Below, piece by piece: positions 10,601 to 18,823 of a stretch of DNA of 64,000 bases. Made by a program: the position numbers and the translations under genes. The stretch's first letter is position 1; every line of letters begins with the position of its first letter. Source of the stretch: JACKHO01 sp041398745 (GTDB lineage Bacteria; Planctomycetota; Planctomycetia; Planctomycetales; Planctomycetaceae); the NCBI GenBank assembly GCA_041398745.1, contig JAWKUB010000002.1:868001-932000 (forward strand), given 5' to 3'. Under the pieces are notes generated by a model. It was not told where the DNA came from. It made no database searches and was given only the letters and a program-made list of their open reading frames with translations.

Positions 10601-11371
10601 CCCCTGGGGACCACTGCCCGGAGTGCCGCCTGGGCCACGGCCGAATCCACTGCGGTCACGCTCCGGGCCAGGCGCGCCGAGTTTTGCTGTCCATTGGGTT
10701 CGCTGGTCGGCTGTCAGGACTGCCTGGACTTTCTGCTCGTGCTCGGCGCGTAGCTTATCTCGTTCTTCTTCACTTGCCTGGAAACCGAGCGCGCGGCGGG
10801 CTTCGTCATACTCGGCTTGCAGCGCTTCGATTTTTGATTTTTGATCTGGCGTGATTTTCAACTCGGTGGTGATATCATCCCGGAGCAATCCACTTGTGCC
10901 CGAACGCTGCAACACGACCTGATTCAGGCGAGTTTGTTGTTCCGGGTTCAGAATGGAGCGAACCTTGTCGTCGTTTTCACGCTGAAGCTGCTCCATGGTC
11001 TGCTGCATTTCAGCCTGGATCTTCTGGCGCTCCTCGTCGGTTTGCGCGGCACGCATGCGATCGAAAATTGGACCGAGACGTTCACGCCCCTGGTCGCGAC
11101 CATCACCCAGTTCCTGCAGCTTCGCTTTCTGCTCATCTGTCAGGTTCAATTCACCTTGGATGGCTTCATCCCGGACTTCCCGGCCCATGGATGTTCCGCC
11201 ACGACCAAATCCGCCTGGCCCGCCAAAACCTCGACCGCCGAATCCACCTGGAGGGCCGCCACCAGGAGGGCCACCGCGTCCACGTCCACCACCGGGCTGT
11301 GCCATGAGTTGACCGCCAAGCATTGTGCAGGCCAATGCGAACAGCAGAATGTGATTCCGAAGTACTGTCAT
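7697..11371 (-). CDS. Giant secretin N-domain repeat protein without a visible secretin barrel
   Basis: A 1224-residue exported protein. Residues 1-24 are a signal peptide ending in LMAQ, then a Gly/Arg-rich linker (25-62). About 70-235 is a charged helical region with two LTxxQ-like segments (LNLTDEQKAKL, LTADQRTQW) resembling Spy/CpxP proteins. Around 303-377 lies a secretin N0-like domain (LTFAFSYMPWLDVLKLFAG). From ~410 to 1130 come several N1/N2-like ring-building domains, for example those with FQPYPLKHVLAEEAEEI, VIPLVKNDPLNIAATLRAV, RTFPLSGRNPEELIPF and VQVYQLKNTSASVVQQAL. The end is a Gly/Ser/Pro-rich tail with SPFGR/SPFGG repeats, not the membrane-inserting barrel of GspD/PilQ. ATG 11371 begins the signal peptide. 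Likely a periplasmic ring or scaffold partner of the downstream GspE gene; the role is inferred. Confidence 0.75.
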   Translation of the reverse strand: MTVLRNHILLFALACTMLGGQLMAQPGGGRGRGGPPGGGPPGGFGGRGFGGPGGFGRGGTSMGREVRDEAIQGELNLTDEQKAKLQELGDGRDQGRERLGPIFDRMRAAQTDEERQKIQAEMQQTMEQLQRENDDKVRSILNPEQQTRLNQVVLQRSGTSGLLRDDITTELKITPDQKSKIEALQAEYDEARRALGFQASEEERDKLRAEHEQKVQAVLTADQRTQWTAKLGAPGPERDRSGFGRGPGGTPGSGPQGNAPLRPAFVEEVPEGAQVMGSFGAPAQIAGPEGAPGPDGPVPADAKLTFAFSYMPWLDVLKLFAGAANLTLDAQEVPPGTFTYNDPKPYTPTEALDVLNGYLIQRGYILVRRDEFLVALNIDHPIPPNLVPIVEINELSERGKNELLTVDFQLAKGADVDLIANEVDQLKGPQGKVVSLKTSGALRVTDIGSNLLRIQERLNLMNASGGPDDRTFQPYPLKHVLAEEAEEIIRVMLGAERLTPNVSASFDRRDPRSTPQPTSSGDKATIAIDPRTNTLLVAATPAEHAIIKDTLATIDVDGEGTAFGASSRKPYLVVYKVQGADAREVTKTINAMMPGIVVNEDGQNGKIHINATAKQHEEVSALIRQMDGTGGGLMQVAVIPLVKNDPLNIAATLRAVFIGDGEAAPTIEADLVGRQIMVRGSADQVMQIKMILADIGEDGTGDRTNNRDLIRTFPLSGRNPEELIPFIEQMWDRGNPKPIRIVTPEQRGPIREIRSPSRNEAADELPESPAPSRTSNQPEARPDSASYQPAVEFIQPTYTVQAEVPQDAFDSALDSFLDDLDAAKKDAQPMPPAEPKSEPSEKKTPSGPLEPPTMTVIGDELLMMANDPEQLNRLEELIESAMQVVPPSSEWMVFTLQTADATETASILEQVIDGANVSSSSSTSSFGGMMGSMQDFGSGVMDMTGVTSLGGSTGLRIVPELRLNALLVSGPTYKIQEVEEWLKVLDGTDISDSLRDRVPRMIAVEHADVNDVYQNVRDLYKDYLEDNQAQARAGANALAAMFGGGGRGGRNDQRQASAVRMTISVDANTNNLLVSADEALYQEVKTFVEELDNAILVAQPTVQVYQLKNTSASVVQQALGTLVPKVKTTSSRTSGGSSSNSGSSGPSPGGPPQGGPNPDDIRRMFEQRMRDQMQGGGGPPGGGGSPFGGGSPFGRSGGSPFGRSSGGPSGGGGSPFGRSGGRGR

Positions 11372-11650
11372 GGATGGGGCAACCTGCGTGAAACTACTGG
11401 AACAACTCAATTGTTTCGCCGGATTTGTGATTCAAAAACAGCATTTTGACGAAACTTGACAGAAGACAAGGGGTTAATCCCTTGAGGAGGCAATGCTGAC
11501 GCACGTTTCATTGGGTCGGCTGTCTGGCAGGTTAAAACCCCGCTGGAGTTGCGAAGGACCGAAGAAAATGGGCGACTTGCTTAGAACTTACCTGGCGCGC
11601 ATGATATGGGTGTCGTTTCGGTTATATCGGGTTTGAGAATTGGGGCAGTC

Positions 11651-12652
11651 ATGCAGATCCGCACAGCACTTCAACACGTTGCTGTCATTGCACTTGCGAC
11701 GTGCGTGTTTCATTCCGAAACATTCGCCCAGCGAGGAGGATTTTCGCCGGACGAAATGTTTCGCCGGATGGACTCCAACAACGATGGCGTCATTACCGCC
11801 AATGAAACCGAGCGACTCCCCAGCTTCATGCGGGATGAATTCAAGAATAACGGCTTGGACTTCAATCGAGGAGTCCGGCGTGAAGAGTTCGAACGTTCGG
11901 CAGAGAAAGTGTTTACGACGATTCGGGAGCGATTCAGCCGAGGTGGACCTCCAGGAGGTCCACCAGGATCTCCGGGCGGACCTCCAAGTCGCGGCCCTGA
12001 TCCAAGGTCCTCTGACGACCGTCGCCGTGAAGATGATCAACGTAGAGACGAGGATCGCCGTCGCGAGGATGAGAGACGCCGCGAAGAGGAGCGCAGTCGC
12101 AGTTCGCGGCCAACTTCTCAACGCGTTGTTGTGAAATCTGACCGAATTACCGTCGACCTGCAGAGCAAGTTCACCGAAGGGGACACCGACCAGGACGGGC
12201 AAATCGCGTTCTATGAATGGCGGAAGTGGAAGCCGACGGAATTGCGTGAATTCCTGCGGATGGACGCGAATCATGACGGATTCCTGACCCCCAAGGAAAT
12301 CAAGTACGCGGAAACGGCACCTGTTGCATCTGCTGCTCCAGCCGGTCAACCAGTGGTACCTGCTTCAGGTTCGCGCACGGCAACACCGCAATCAACAACT
12401 CCCGTTTCGACCAGTCCGCCGTCGGTGTCCGCTAACCTGTCGGAAGATGATCGTAACTCCGTCGAGGGGAAACGAGCGACTTTCTATGTGGGACAATTGG
12501 ACAAGAATAAGAATGGCACCATCGACCCGGAGGAGTGGTCCGTCAGCAAGACAATTAAGCCGCAGTTTGAACAGGGTGGGGTCGATATCACCAAGCCAAT
12601 GCCGAGCGACCTGTTCATCGCGTACTACATCAAATTCAATCGGAAAGATTGA
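11651..12652 (+). CDS. Secreted EF-hand protein
   Basis: A 333-residue protein with a signal peptide (1 to ~27, ending ETFAQ) and four canonical calcium-binding EF loops: 41-52 (DSNNDGVITANE), 178-189 (DTDQDGQIAFYE), 205-216 (DANHDGFLTPKE) and 284-295 (DKNKNGTIDPEE). A fifth degenerate loop is near 70-80. Between the first two is a Gly/Pro stretch and a highly charged run of Arg/Asp/Glu (about 122-150). ATG 11651 is chosen because it begins the signal peptide; an earlier in-frame start at 11606 adds an unlikely extension. It is divergent from the secretin-like gene. EF-hand secreted proteins are common in planctomycetes, but the function is unknown. Confidence 0.8.
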   Translation: MQIRTALQHVAVIALATCVFHSETFAQRGGFSPDEMFRRMDSNNDGVITANETERLPSFMRDEFKNNGLDFNRGVRREEFERSAEKVFTTIRERFSRGGPPGGPPGSPGGPPSRGPDPRSSDDRRREDDQRRDEDRRREDERRREEERSRSSRPTSQRVVVKSDRITVDLQSKFTEGDTDQDGQIAFYEWRKWKPTELREFLRMDANHDGFLTPKEIKYAETAPVASAAPAGQPVVPASGSRTATPQSTTPVSTSPPSVSANLSEDDRNSVEGKRATFYVGQLDKNKNGTIDPEEWSVSKTIKPQFEQGGVDITKPMPSDLFIAYYIKFNRKD

Positions 12653-12687
12653 TTTGCGGTAAGTCCCTGGCTGCGAATGTTGACTGG

Positions 12688-13053
12688 TTACCAGAACCAG
12701 CCACCGAACAGGCGTCTTAGAAACATCCGAAAACGCAGCCCGCCAAGGCGCTTTTCGGCCTCGCGGTCAAACTCTAATTGAGAGGCAGCCAGCTTTTCAC
12801 GAGCATCTCCGTCCTGGCTCGTTCCGCACTTTGCGCAAAAGCTGACCCCTGCCTTCAATGGCGCGTCGCACACACGGCAGAATCTGTCGCACTCCTCTTC
12901 CGCCAAGGCCGCCAATTCTTCTTTGATGGCGGCCGGAAGCCGCGTTGGCTTCCCGCACATCTGGCACTTGGGAGCACGTCGCCGCTTCATAATGCGCGAC
13001 TTTGCAATTTTCTCGGCATATCCGCAATCACCACAAACGACTCGAACTTGCAT
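12688..13053 (-). CDS. Small double zinc-ribbon protein
   Basis: A 121-residue soluble protein with two zinc-binding modules. The first pairs CGDC near the N-terminus (C8/C11) with CQMC, and the second pairs CRVC with CAKC. A basic segment (KSRIMKRRRAP) lies inside the first ribbon and an Arg/aromatic tail ends in RLFGGWFW. ATG 13053 is preferred because GAGGT lies 5 bases upstream; the frame extends back to a TTG at 13191, which would add 46 residues without recognisable features. It converges with the EF-hand gene and is divergent from the outer-membrane protein gene. Function is not recognised; nucleic-acid or protein binding is a guess from the ribbons. Confidence 0.65.
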   Translation of the reverse strand: MQVRVVCGDCGYAEKIAKSRIMKRRRAPKCQMCGKPTRLPAAIKEELAALAEEECDRFCRVCDAPLKAGVSFCAKCGTSQDGDAREKLAASQLEFDREAEKRLGGLRFRMFLRRLFGGWFW

Positions 13054-13311
13054 GTTGACCTCATTCTTTGACGGGCTCTTAGCAGCAGATTCTGCCGAAT
13101 CATGCACAGTGTTAACAAGTCCGGCGTGACCGATGCCATCGGAAGCATCGGGAAATCCGGCATCCTGTGAACAATCGTTAGAGTTTGCCAAATCCGTAAA
13201 CCGATACTACCGGCAGGTCCATGCCGTGCGCCCAATTCATTGTGGCGTTATGCATGCCCTGTTGAGGCGGACTTTCCCCCTCGCTGGCCCCCCCAGTTCA
13301 AGGATGTACTG

Positions 13312-14874
13312 ATGCGGATTCAGCCCTGGATCAAAACGGCAGTTGGTGCTGTGATATTAATGGCTGTCGGCACGTTTTCCGTTGTGCACGCGCAGGGTCC
13401 TGGTTTCCAGGCTCCCTACTCAACGAACCAGCCGCAGAACATTTACCCTCCCGGTCTGCTGCCACAAAACGCGGCTCCCTGGCCAATGGTCAGCCCGTAC
13501 CAGTCGGCAAACATTGGTAGCGACACAACCTATCAAGGGAATGATGGTCTGTGGTACCGGCGCATTTTGACGCGACGGACTGACTGGATTTTCTCCCTGG
13601 AAGCTGTGGCCATGCGCTATCGAGACGCTGGAGACGCAACGGTTGGTGCTCCCTATGCTGCCCTTCGTGCAGATACGGACCAGCCCCCGGGATTCCCTGC
13701 CGATCCATCTGTTGGCGAATTCCCAACTGTTTCGAACTTCACACCCAACGTGGAAGGGTTCTTCCTCGCCGACCCGCGCGTGTTTCCAATTCCATTTCTC
13801 GATGCGGGAAACGCAGAATTTGATGACAACGCGATTCGCTTCCGGCCCAGTTCCGGTGCAGCCTTGGGCGATCCCAATGCCGCTGGCGGTATCAAGGGAA
13901 CGACTGGATTCTTCGCTGAGGACGGTACTGGAGTCATGTTCTCTGGCTTCTGGGCTGATACGGCCGGAGAAATCAATCAACGCGGTACGGACAATTTCTT
14001 CGGCGTGCCCATCACCCAAGCTATAACAACACAATATGGTGCCCAGAACCTTGCGGCCTACGGCGCCGTGCCGTTGAACAACGGTGAATCGCCTCGTATT
14101 GAATTCGGTCCGGGCAGCACAGCCAAATACGACATTCTCTACCGCACTGAGTTCTTTACTCAGGCTGCTGGTGCAAATGTCAGCTTCTATCTCCCATCTG
14201 TCATTGACAACGATGCAGTTCAAATTCGTCCACTCTGGGGAGCAAGATACCTGTATATCAATGAGTCATTCGGATTCCGCGGAATTGACAGCGGTTTCAC
14301 TTACGACTTGGCTGACGACACTTTCCGCCCCACCGGTGGGGCCATTTCCTACGATCAGTTTGAAGCAAACCTCCGTAACGAAATTCGTACCCAGCTCGGT
14401 GGCCCTGAAGTTGGTTTCCGAATTGACTTGGCGACGAATCGCGACGCTTTCCACATGTACACGGAAACAACGCTTGCCGTCGCTGCGAATTACGAGAAAG
14501 CCAGCATGAGCGGACAGAACATTGGCGATCCTCTGGTAGACATCCAGATCAATGGACTGACAACCCCACGAATGCTCGAACCAGGTGTCGATACTCGATT
14601 CACCGACAAGCAGGATAGAACTCACGTTTCGCCTGTCTTCACCCAGTCTGTCTTCGCAGACTTTGATTTGTTCAGCTTGCCTCCATTTACCCGGTTCGAC
14701 CTGCTCGAAAACACGCGTTTCAAAGTCGGTTACACATTGATTTACGCAGGCAAGGTGGCCCGTCCGCTGGACTCCATCAACTGGCAAGGGTTCCCGCTGA
14801 CACCAGAAATCTCACTCTCCCACGAAAACTGGTGGGCTCACCAGTGGAGTGCGGGTATCGACTGGACCTTCTAG
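13312..14874 (+). CDS. Putative outer-membrane beta-barrel protein (BBP7-like)
   Basis: A 520-residue exported protein. A signal peptide (MRIQPWIKTAVG... to HAQ, ~29 residues) is followed by a Pro/Gln/Asn-rich linker and then long alternating aromatic/polar strands, for example WIFSLEAVAMRYRD, IRPLWGARYLYI, FHMYTETTLAVAANYE and TRFKVGYTLIYAG. The last residues are WSAGIDWTF, ending in phenylalanine as barrel proteins often do. This pattern matches the planctomycete BBP7 group of outer-membrane proteins, although the assignment is by general character rather than a diagnostic motif. ATG 13312 follows AAGGA by 7 bases; the upstream extension to 13240 is not protein-like. No cysteines are visible in the mature chain. 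Confidence 0.55.
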   Translation: MRIQPWIKTAVGAVILMAVGTFSVVHAQGPGFQAPYSTNQPQNIYPPGLLPQNAAPWPMVSPYQSANIGSDTTYQGNDGLWYRRILTRRTDWIFSLEAVAMRYRDAGDATVGAPYAALRADTDQPPGFPADPSVGEFPTVSNFTPNVEGFFLADPRVFPIPFLDAGNAEFDDNAIRFRPSSGAALGDPNAAGGIKGTTGFFAEDGTGVMFSGFWADTAGEINQRGTDNFFGVPITQAITTQYGAQNLAAYGAVPLNNGESPRIEFGPGSTAKYDILYRTEFFTQAAGANVSFYLPSVIDNDAVQIRPLWGARYLYINESFGFRGIDSGFTYDLADDTFRPTGGAISYDQFEANLRNEIRTQLGGPEVGFRIDLATNRDAFHMYTETTLAVAANYEKASMSGQNIGDPLVDIQINGLTTPRMLEPGVDTRFTDKQDRTHVSPVFTQSVFADFDLFSLPPFTRFDLLENTRFKVGYTLIYAGKVARPLDSINWQGFPLTPEISLSHENWWAHQWSAGIDWTF

Positions 14875-14882
14875 AAGTTGCA

Positions 14883-14933
14883 AGTGGCGGCCTGAGTCGG
14901 TCGGGTTCGCTCGGTACGCCACTACTTTCATTA
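14883..14933. terminator. Weak stem between convergent genes
   Basis: AGTGGCG (14883-14889) and CGCCACT (14927-14933) form a perfect 7-bp inverted repeat with a 37-base loop. It lies between the converging stops of the outer-membrane protein gene and the gamma-glutamyltransferase gene. There is no long T run, so termination is only a possibility. Confidence 0.2.
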
Positions 14934-14970
14934 CGTTGCTGCTTGTGCATGTCGCACCAAACGCAGTACA

Positions 14971-16689
14971 TCAATAACCGACGGCTGCACCATCTTTGCG
15001 GGGGTCCGTTCCGCCTTGCAGCACGTCTGTATCGGGATCAATCAGAATTCCCTGATAGCCGCCGAAGCCACCGGGCAGTGTGATGACATCGTGGCCGAGC
15101 ATTTTCAGGCTCTCAACGACTTCCGCAGAGACGCCCGACTCGACAGCCACCTGGCCCCCTTTGGGTTCCATTGGTTTCCCTGTTGGCTGAGCTGAACCGA
15201 CGTGTCGCGTCCGTGCCGCATCACCAGCAGCTTGGACATTCATTCCGAAGTCGATGAGATTGCAGAGCACTTGCACGTGTCCCTGCGGCTGCATGTCACC
15301 ACCCATGACTCCGAAGCAAAACCATGGTTTGCCATCTTTGGTGACCATGGCCGGAATGATGGTATGGAAAGGCCGCTTGTGAGGCTCCAGTCGGTTGGGA
15401 TGCTCTTCGTCGAGTGAAAACAGTGCTCCACGATTTTGCAGTGCAAAACCCAGTTTCCCGGGCGTCATATGTGAGCCAAAGCCGTGGTAGTTGCTTTGAA
15501 TGAAGCTACAGCAATTGCGGTCTTTGTCGACCACGGTGAGGTAGACTGTGTCTCCCATTTTCAAAATTGGATCGCCCGGAGGGACTTCTACCGAGGCCTT
15601 GTTCGGATCGATACGGCGCCGTTGACGCGTGGCATACTCCTTTGAAATCAGCTGCTCGATGGGGACATCGCTGAAGTCGGGATCAGCATAAAAGCGAGCG
15701 CGGTCTGCGAATGCCAGTTTCTTCGCTTCGACAAATAAGTGCAGATAATTGGCGGAGTTGTGCTTCATCTCGGCGAGGTTGTACGCCTCGAGAATGTTCA
15801 GCATTTGCAGGGCAGCAATACCCTGCCCGTTGGGTGGAAGTTCCCAGACGTCATAGCCACGATAATTCGTTGAAACCGGCGAGACCCAATTGGCGTGTGT
15901 CTCGGCAAAATCTTTCCGCGTGAAATACCCGCCGTTTGCTTCGCTGAATGCGACAATTTCCTCCGCAATGTTGCCTTCATAAAATGCTTCTCGTCCACCC
16001 TGAGCAATTTTTCTCAGCGTTTCCGCCAAACGCGGGTTGGCGAAGATTTGCCCCGGCAGCGGAGCCTTTCCATCAATGAGCCATGTCTCAGCGGAGTTGG
16101 GCGAGGCAGCTAACCGCTCGGTACTTGCCTTCCAGCTTGCTGCAATGATTTCACTCACCGGAAAACCATCATCCGCCGTTTGAATGGCGGGGGCCAACAG
16201 TTTTCCTAATGGTCTCGTGCCAAATCGATCGGCCAGGACTTGCCAGCCATCGACGCAGCCCGGCACGGTCCAGGACTCAGGTCCATACAACGGAATTTCC
16301 TTGAGTCCCTTTTCCACGAGCATTGCTCGATCGAGTTCATATGGACTGCGCCCGGAAGCATTCAGACCGTAGAGTGTTTGGGTCTCGGCATCCCAGTAGA
16401 TGACAAACAAGTCACCACCGACTCCACAGCTCATGGGCTCGACGACGCCCAGCATGGCGTTGACGGCAATTGCGGCGTCGGCGGCATTTCCCCCTGCCTT
16501 GAGGATGTCGAGGCCAACTTGTGCTGCCAAAGGGTGACTCGTCGCCACCATTCCGTTCCGGGCCATTACGACGGATCGAGACTGACCGCGATCACCCGCG
16601 GGTCGGTCATAACCAGCAGCCTCCAATGAAGGCTTCCAGGGAAGCGCGATTTCCAACATCAGCAGGCATCCCAAAAAATAGTGGCGCAT
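14971..16689 (-). CDS. ggt: Gamma-glutamyltransferase (Ntn-hydrolase proenzyme)
   Basis: A 572-residue precursor that should cleave itself into large and small subunits and act on gamma-glutamyl amides such as glutathione outside the cytoplasm. A hydrophobic N-terminal segment (about 3-25) serves as signal or anchor. Family landmarks are GGNAADAAIA (66-75), the oxyanion-forming region CGVGGDLF (88-95) and the cleavage site GD-TVYLTVVD, making T381 the likely N-terminal nucleophile. Further on are FIQSNYHGFGS and the conserved MGGDMQPQGHVQ (462-473). Length is normal. Its upstream neighbour on the same strand is the HtpG-like gene, 162 bases away, so it probably has its own promoter. Substrate preference (glutathione versus acylase-type) cannot be read from sequence alone. 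Confidence 0.92.
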   Translation of the reverse strand: MRHYFLGCLLMLEIALPWKPSLEAAGYDRPAGDRGQSRSVVMARNGMVATSHPLAAQVGLDILKAGGNAADAAIAVNAMLGVVEPMSCGVGGDLFVIYWDAETQTLYGLNASGRSPYELDRAMLVEKGLKEIPLYGPESWTVPGCVDGWQVLADRFGTRPLGKLLAPAIQTADDGFPVSEIIAASWKASTERLAASPNSAETWLIDGKAPLPGQIFANPRLAETLRKIAQGGREAFYEGNIAEEIVAFSEANGGYFTRKDFAETHANWVSPVSTNYRGYDVWELPPNGQGIAALQMLNILEAYNLAEMKHNSANYLHLFVEAKKLAFADRARFYADPDFSDVPIEQLISKEYATRQRRRIDPNKASVEVPPGDPILKMGDTVYLTVVDKDRNCCSFIQSNYHGFGSHMTPGKLGFALQNRGALFSLDEEHPNRLEPHKRPFHTIIPAMVTKDGKPWFCFGVMGGDMQPQGHVQVLCNLIDFGMNVQAAGDAARTRHVGSAQPTGKPMEPKGGQVAVESGVSAEVVESLKMLGHDVITLPGGFGGYQGILIDPDTDVLQGGTDPRKDGAAVGY

Positions 16690-16851
16690 CAGGATGTAAG
16701 ATCCTTAACCAGGAGACGGAATGAACAAGGAGTTGCGACGAAGTCGCACTCTCATTGTGTGGAGTTTTTCCAATCAGGCAAGGGTGTCAAAGGCACTCTT
16801 GTCCTGAATTTCCGACCGGGCTCGCTACTTGACGCCTGTTCCGGAGAACAA

Positions 16852-18714
16852 TCAGTCGCGTCCCCACAGGCATTCGGCAATCCAGTCCAAATCGTCCTGC
16901 TGTTGCTTTCTCGCATCTTGCGAGATTGACGAGCCTGCCGAGTTGAGTGCATTCACGACCAGTAACCGCAGCACGCTGGAAAGCGGCGTTCCCGGCTTTT
17001 GTGATAAGGTCCGGGCCACCATGGGATGCCGCCGGTTCAATACCACCTCGTTTTCCGCAGTCGGAATGTCACGGAAGTGCGAATCGATAAGCCGCTGAAA
17101 TCCGCTCGGGATTTCCCCGCGTTTTTTCAAATCATCAAACGAACGGGCCAACTCGTAACGTTCATTCAGAAAAGCAATAACTGGCTGATTCGAGTTGTAG
17201 TCCCCCACAAAGATCCGCGCTCCCGATGTTGCCAGGAATTCCGCCCAATCCTCAGGGACGTCTTCCATTTCGCCCATGCCGAGAATCGCTGCGCCGAAAT
17301 TGGTCGCGCTCGGACTGGCCACGCGCAAGTCAGAGGGAGTCCCCGCCTCGTTTTCATCGGCCAACACTCGAGCCAGTAATGATTCTTCAAACGAACGGAA
17401 CGCATGGACGCAGGGTACCGACTGTCCGCTGAATACCTGATTCATCCACTGCTCCTGGCGGCGGTCGGTGTTGTACCACACCACCTGTTCGGCTTCTTCT
17501 TCGAAGAGGGGGTCAGCCGCACTCGCGTTGAGGATTTCATCCAGCGTCAGCAGTCCGAGCGACGTTGGAATTCGATAGCAGCGTCGCAAAAGATTTCGAA
17601 GTCGACGGTCCTCCAGTGCCGCTCCCGCGAACGTGTATCGATGCCAGTTGAGAATGGCTTCCATCCGCTGAGGTGCTTCATCAACAATCTTCTCGAGATG
17701 CTCGTACAGCACCACTTCGAGCATGTGTTTCACTCGCTCGAACTGTTCATTCCGCACCAAATCTTCGCGGCTGGCGGTTGGGGCACAGTCATGCAGTTCC
17801 AGACATCCTCGCAGGAATGAGGCCCATTCGGGGAGCAGTCCCTGGATGCGACGCGAAATCACCATGCGGCGCACGGTGATCATGACCGTGGCTAGCTCAC
17901 TGAATCCTGGTACCCGTTGCGGCGTGACATACAGTGCTCCCGCAATGGAAATGGGACGCTCAATGCGCACAGGGATGACGTCCAGGGGAGACTCATCGAA
18001 GTAATTCGCCAGCGCGAGTTCGACATCCTCATCATCGGGCGAGGCGTCGAACCAGGCAGCATGAATCACATTCACACGCTTTGCACCGTCGTTCAGGTGA
18101 ATCGGGATTGGCAGAAAGTCCGCGTATTCCCGAATGGCTCGTTCAATAGCTTCCGGTTGCTCGGCCAGACGGCGGTACTCGCTCTTGAGTTCGAGCGTTA
18201 CTGTCGTTCCCGGTACTTCCCGATCGCAGTCCGAGATTTCGATGTCTGTCCCGGCACCCGCCATCCAGCGAACACCGCAGGCGTCCTCTTCTCGTCGACT
18301 CTCAACGAGCAGGCGGTCTGCCAGCATGAAGGCACTGAATAGCCCCACGCCGAACATTCCAATCAAATCACTACCTTCGCCACCCGCAGTTCCCTGCGGA
18401 AGAGTTTCGCCACGTTTCACCAGGCCGGTAATTCCTACTCCCAGTGTGCCGAGGTATTCTTCGGCCTCCTCAGCCGAGAGGCCAATTCCGTCGTCTGAAA
18501 TTGAAATGGTGCCGCGCTGTGGATCGAGACGCACGTCGATGCGTCCCTGAAAACTGAGGTCACGACGGCGGCGACGGGCGATGGCATCATGGGCATTCTG
18601 CAAAAGCTCACGGATGGGAGTATCGGTCCGGCTGTACAACGACGTCCCCATAATGTCGATGATTCCTGCAATATCGACTTTGAACGGAATGTTTCGTTGG
18701 TGTGTGTCAGCCAT
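16852..18714 (-). CDS. HtpG/Hsp90-like ATP-dependent chaperone
   Basis: A 620-residue protein with the GHKL ATPase fold of Hsp90. Motifs are the ATP/Mg-binding RELLQNAHDAI (E36, N40), ISDDGIGL (72-79), an ATP lid rich in glycine (~107-115) and IGMFGVGLFSAFM (118-130), equivalent to the IGQFGVGFYSAFM of HtpG. The middle domain keeps the conserved segment VRRMVISRRIQGLLPEWASFLRG and the substitute for the SREDL catalytic-loop region (APTASREDLVRN). Length is that of HtpG, but the C-terminal third is divergent. It could therefore be a specialised paralogue rather than the housekeeping chaperone, so I leave the symbol empty. Confidence 0.85.
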   Translation of the reverse strand: MADTHQRNIPFKVDIAGIIDIMGTSLYSRTDTPIRELLQNAHDAIARRRRRDLSFQGRIDVRLDPQRGTISISDDGIGLSAEEAEEYLGTLGVGITGLVKRGETLPQGTAGGEGSDLIGMFGVGLFSAFMLADRLLVESRREEDACGVRWMAGAGTDIEISDCDREVPGTTVTLELKSEYRRLAEQPEAIERAIREYADFLPIPIHLNDGAKRVNVIHAAWFDASPDDEDVELALANYFDESPLDVIPVRIERPISIAGALYVTPQRVPGFSELATVMITVRRMVISRRIQGLLPEWASFLRGCLELHDCAPTASREDLVRNEQFERVKHMLEVVLYEHLEKIVDEAPQRMEAILNWHRYTFAGAALEDRRLRNLLRRCYRIPTSLGLLTLDEILNASAADPLFEEEAEQVVWYNTDRRQEQWMNQVFSGQSVPCVHAFRSFEESLLARVLADENEAGTPSDLRVASPSATNFGAAILGMGEMEDVPEDWAEFLATSGARIFVGDYNSNQPVIAFLNERYELARSFDDLKKRGEIPSGFQRLIDSHFRDIPTAENEVVLNRRHPMVARTLSQKPGTPLSSVLRLLVVNALNSAGSSISQDARKQQQDDLDWIAECLWGRD

Positions 18715-18823
18715 GAACGTCAGTGAAATGCCGAGTGATGTTGCGTAGTTGGAAGGCTCTGAAGCCAGCGAGTCGTATAGTAGGGGATGGCATGGGTGCT
18801 GTCAGGTTGTAGCACCAGCCGAA

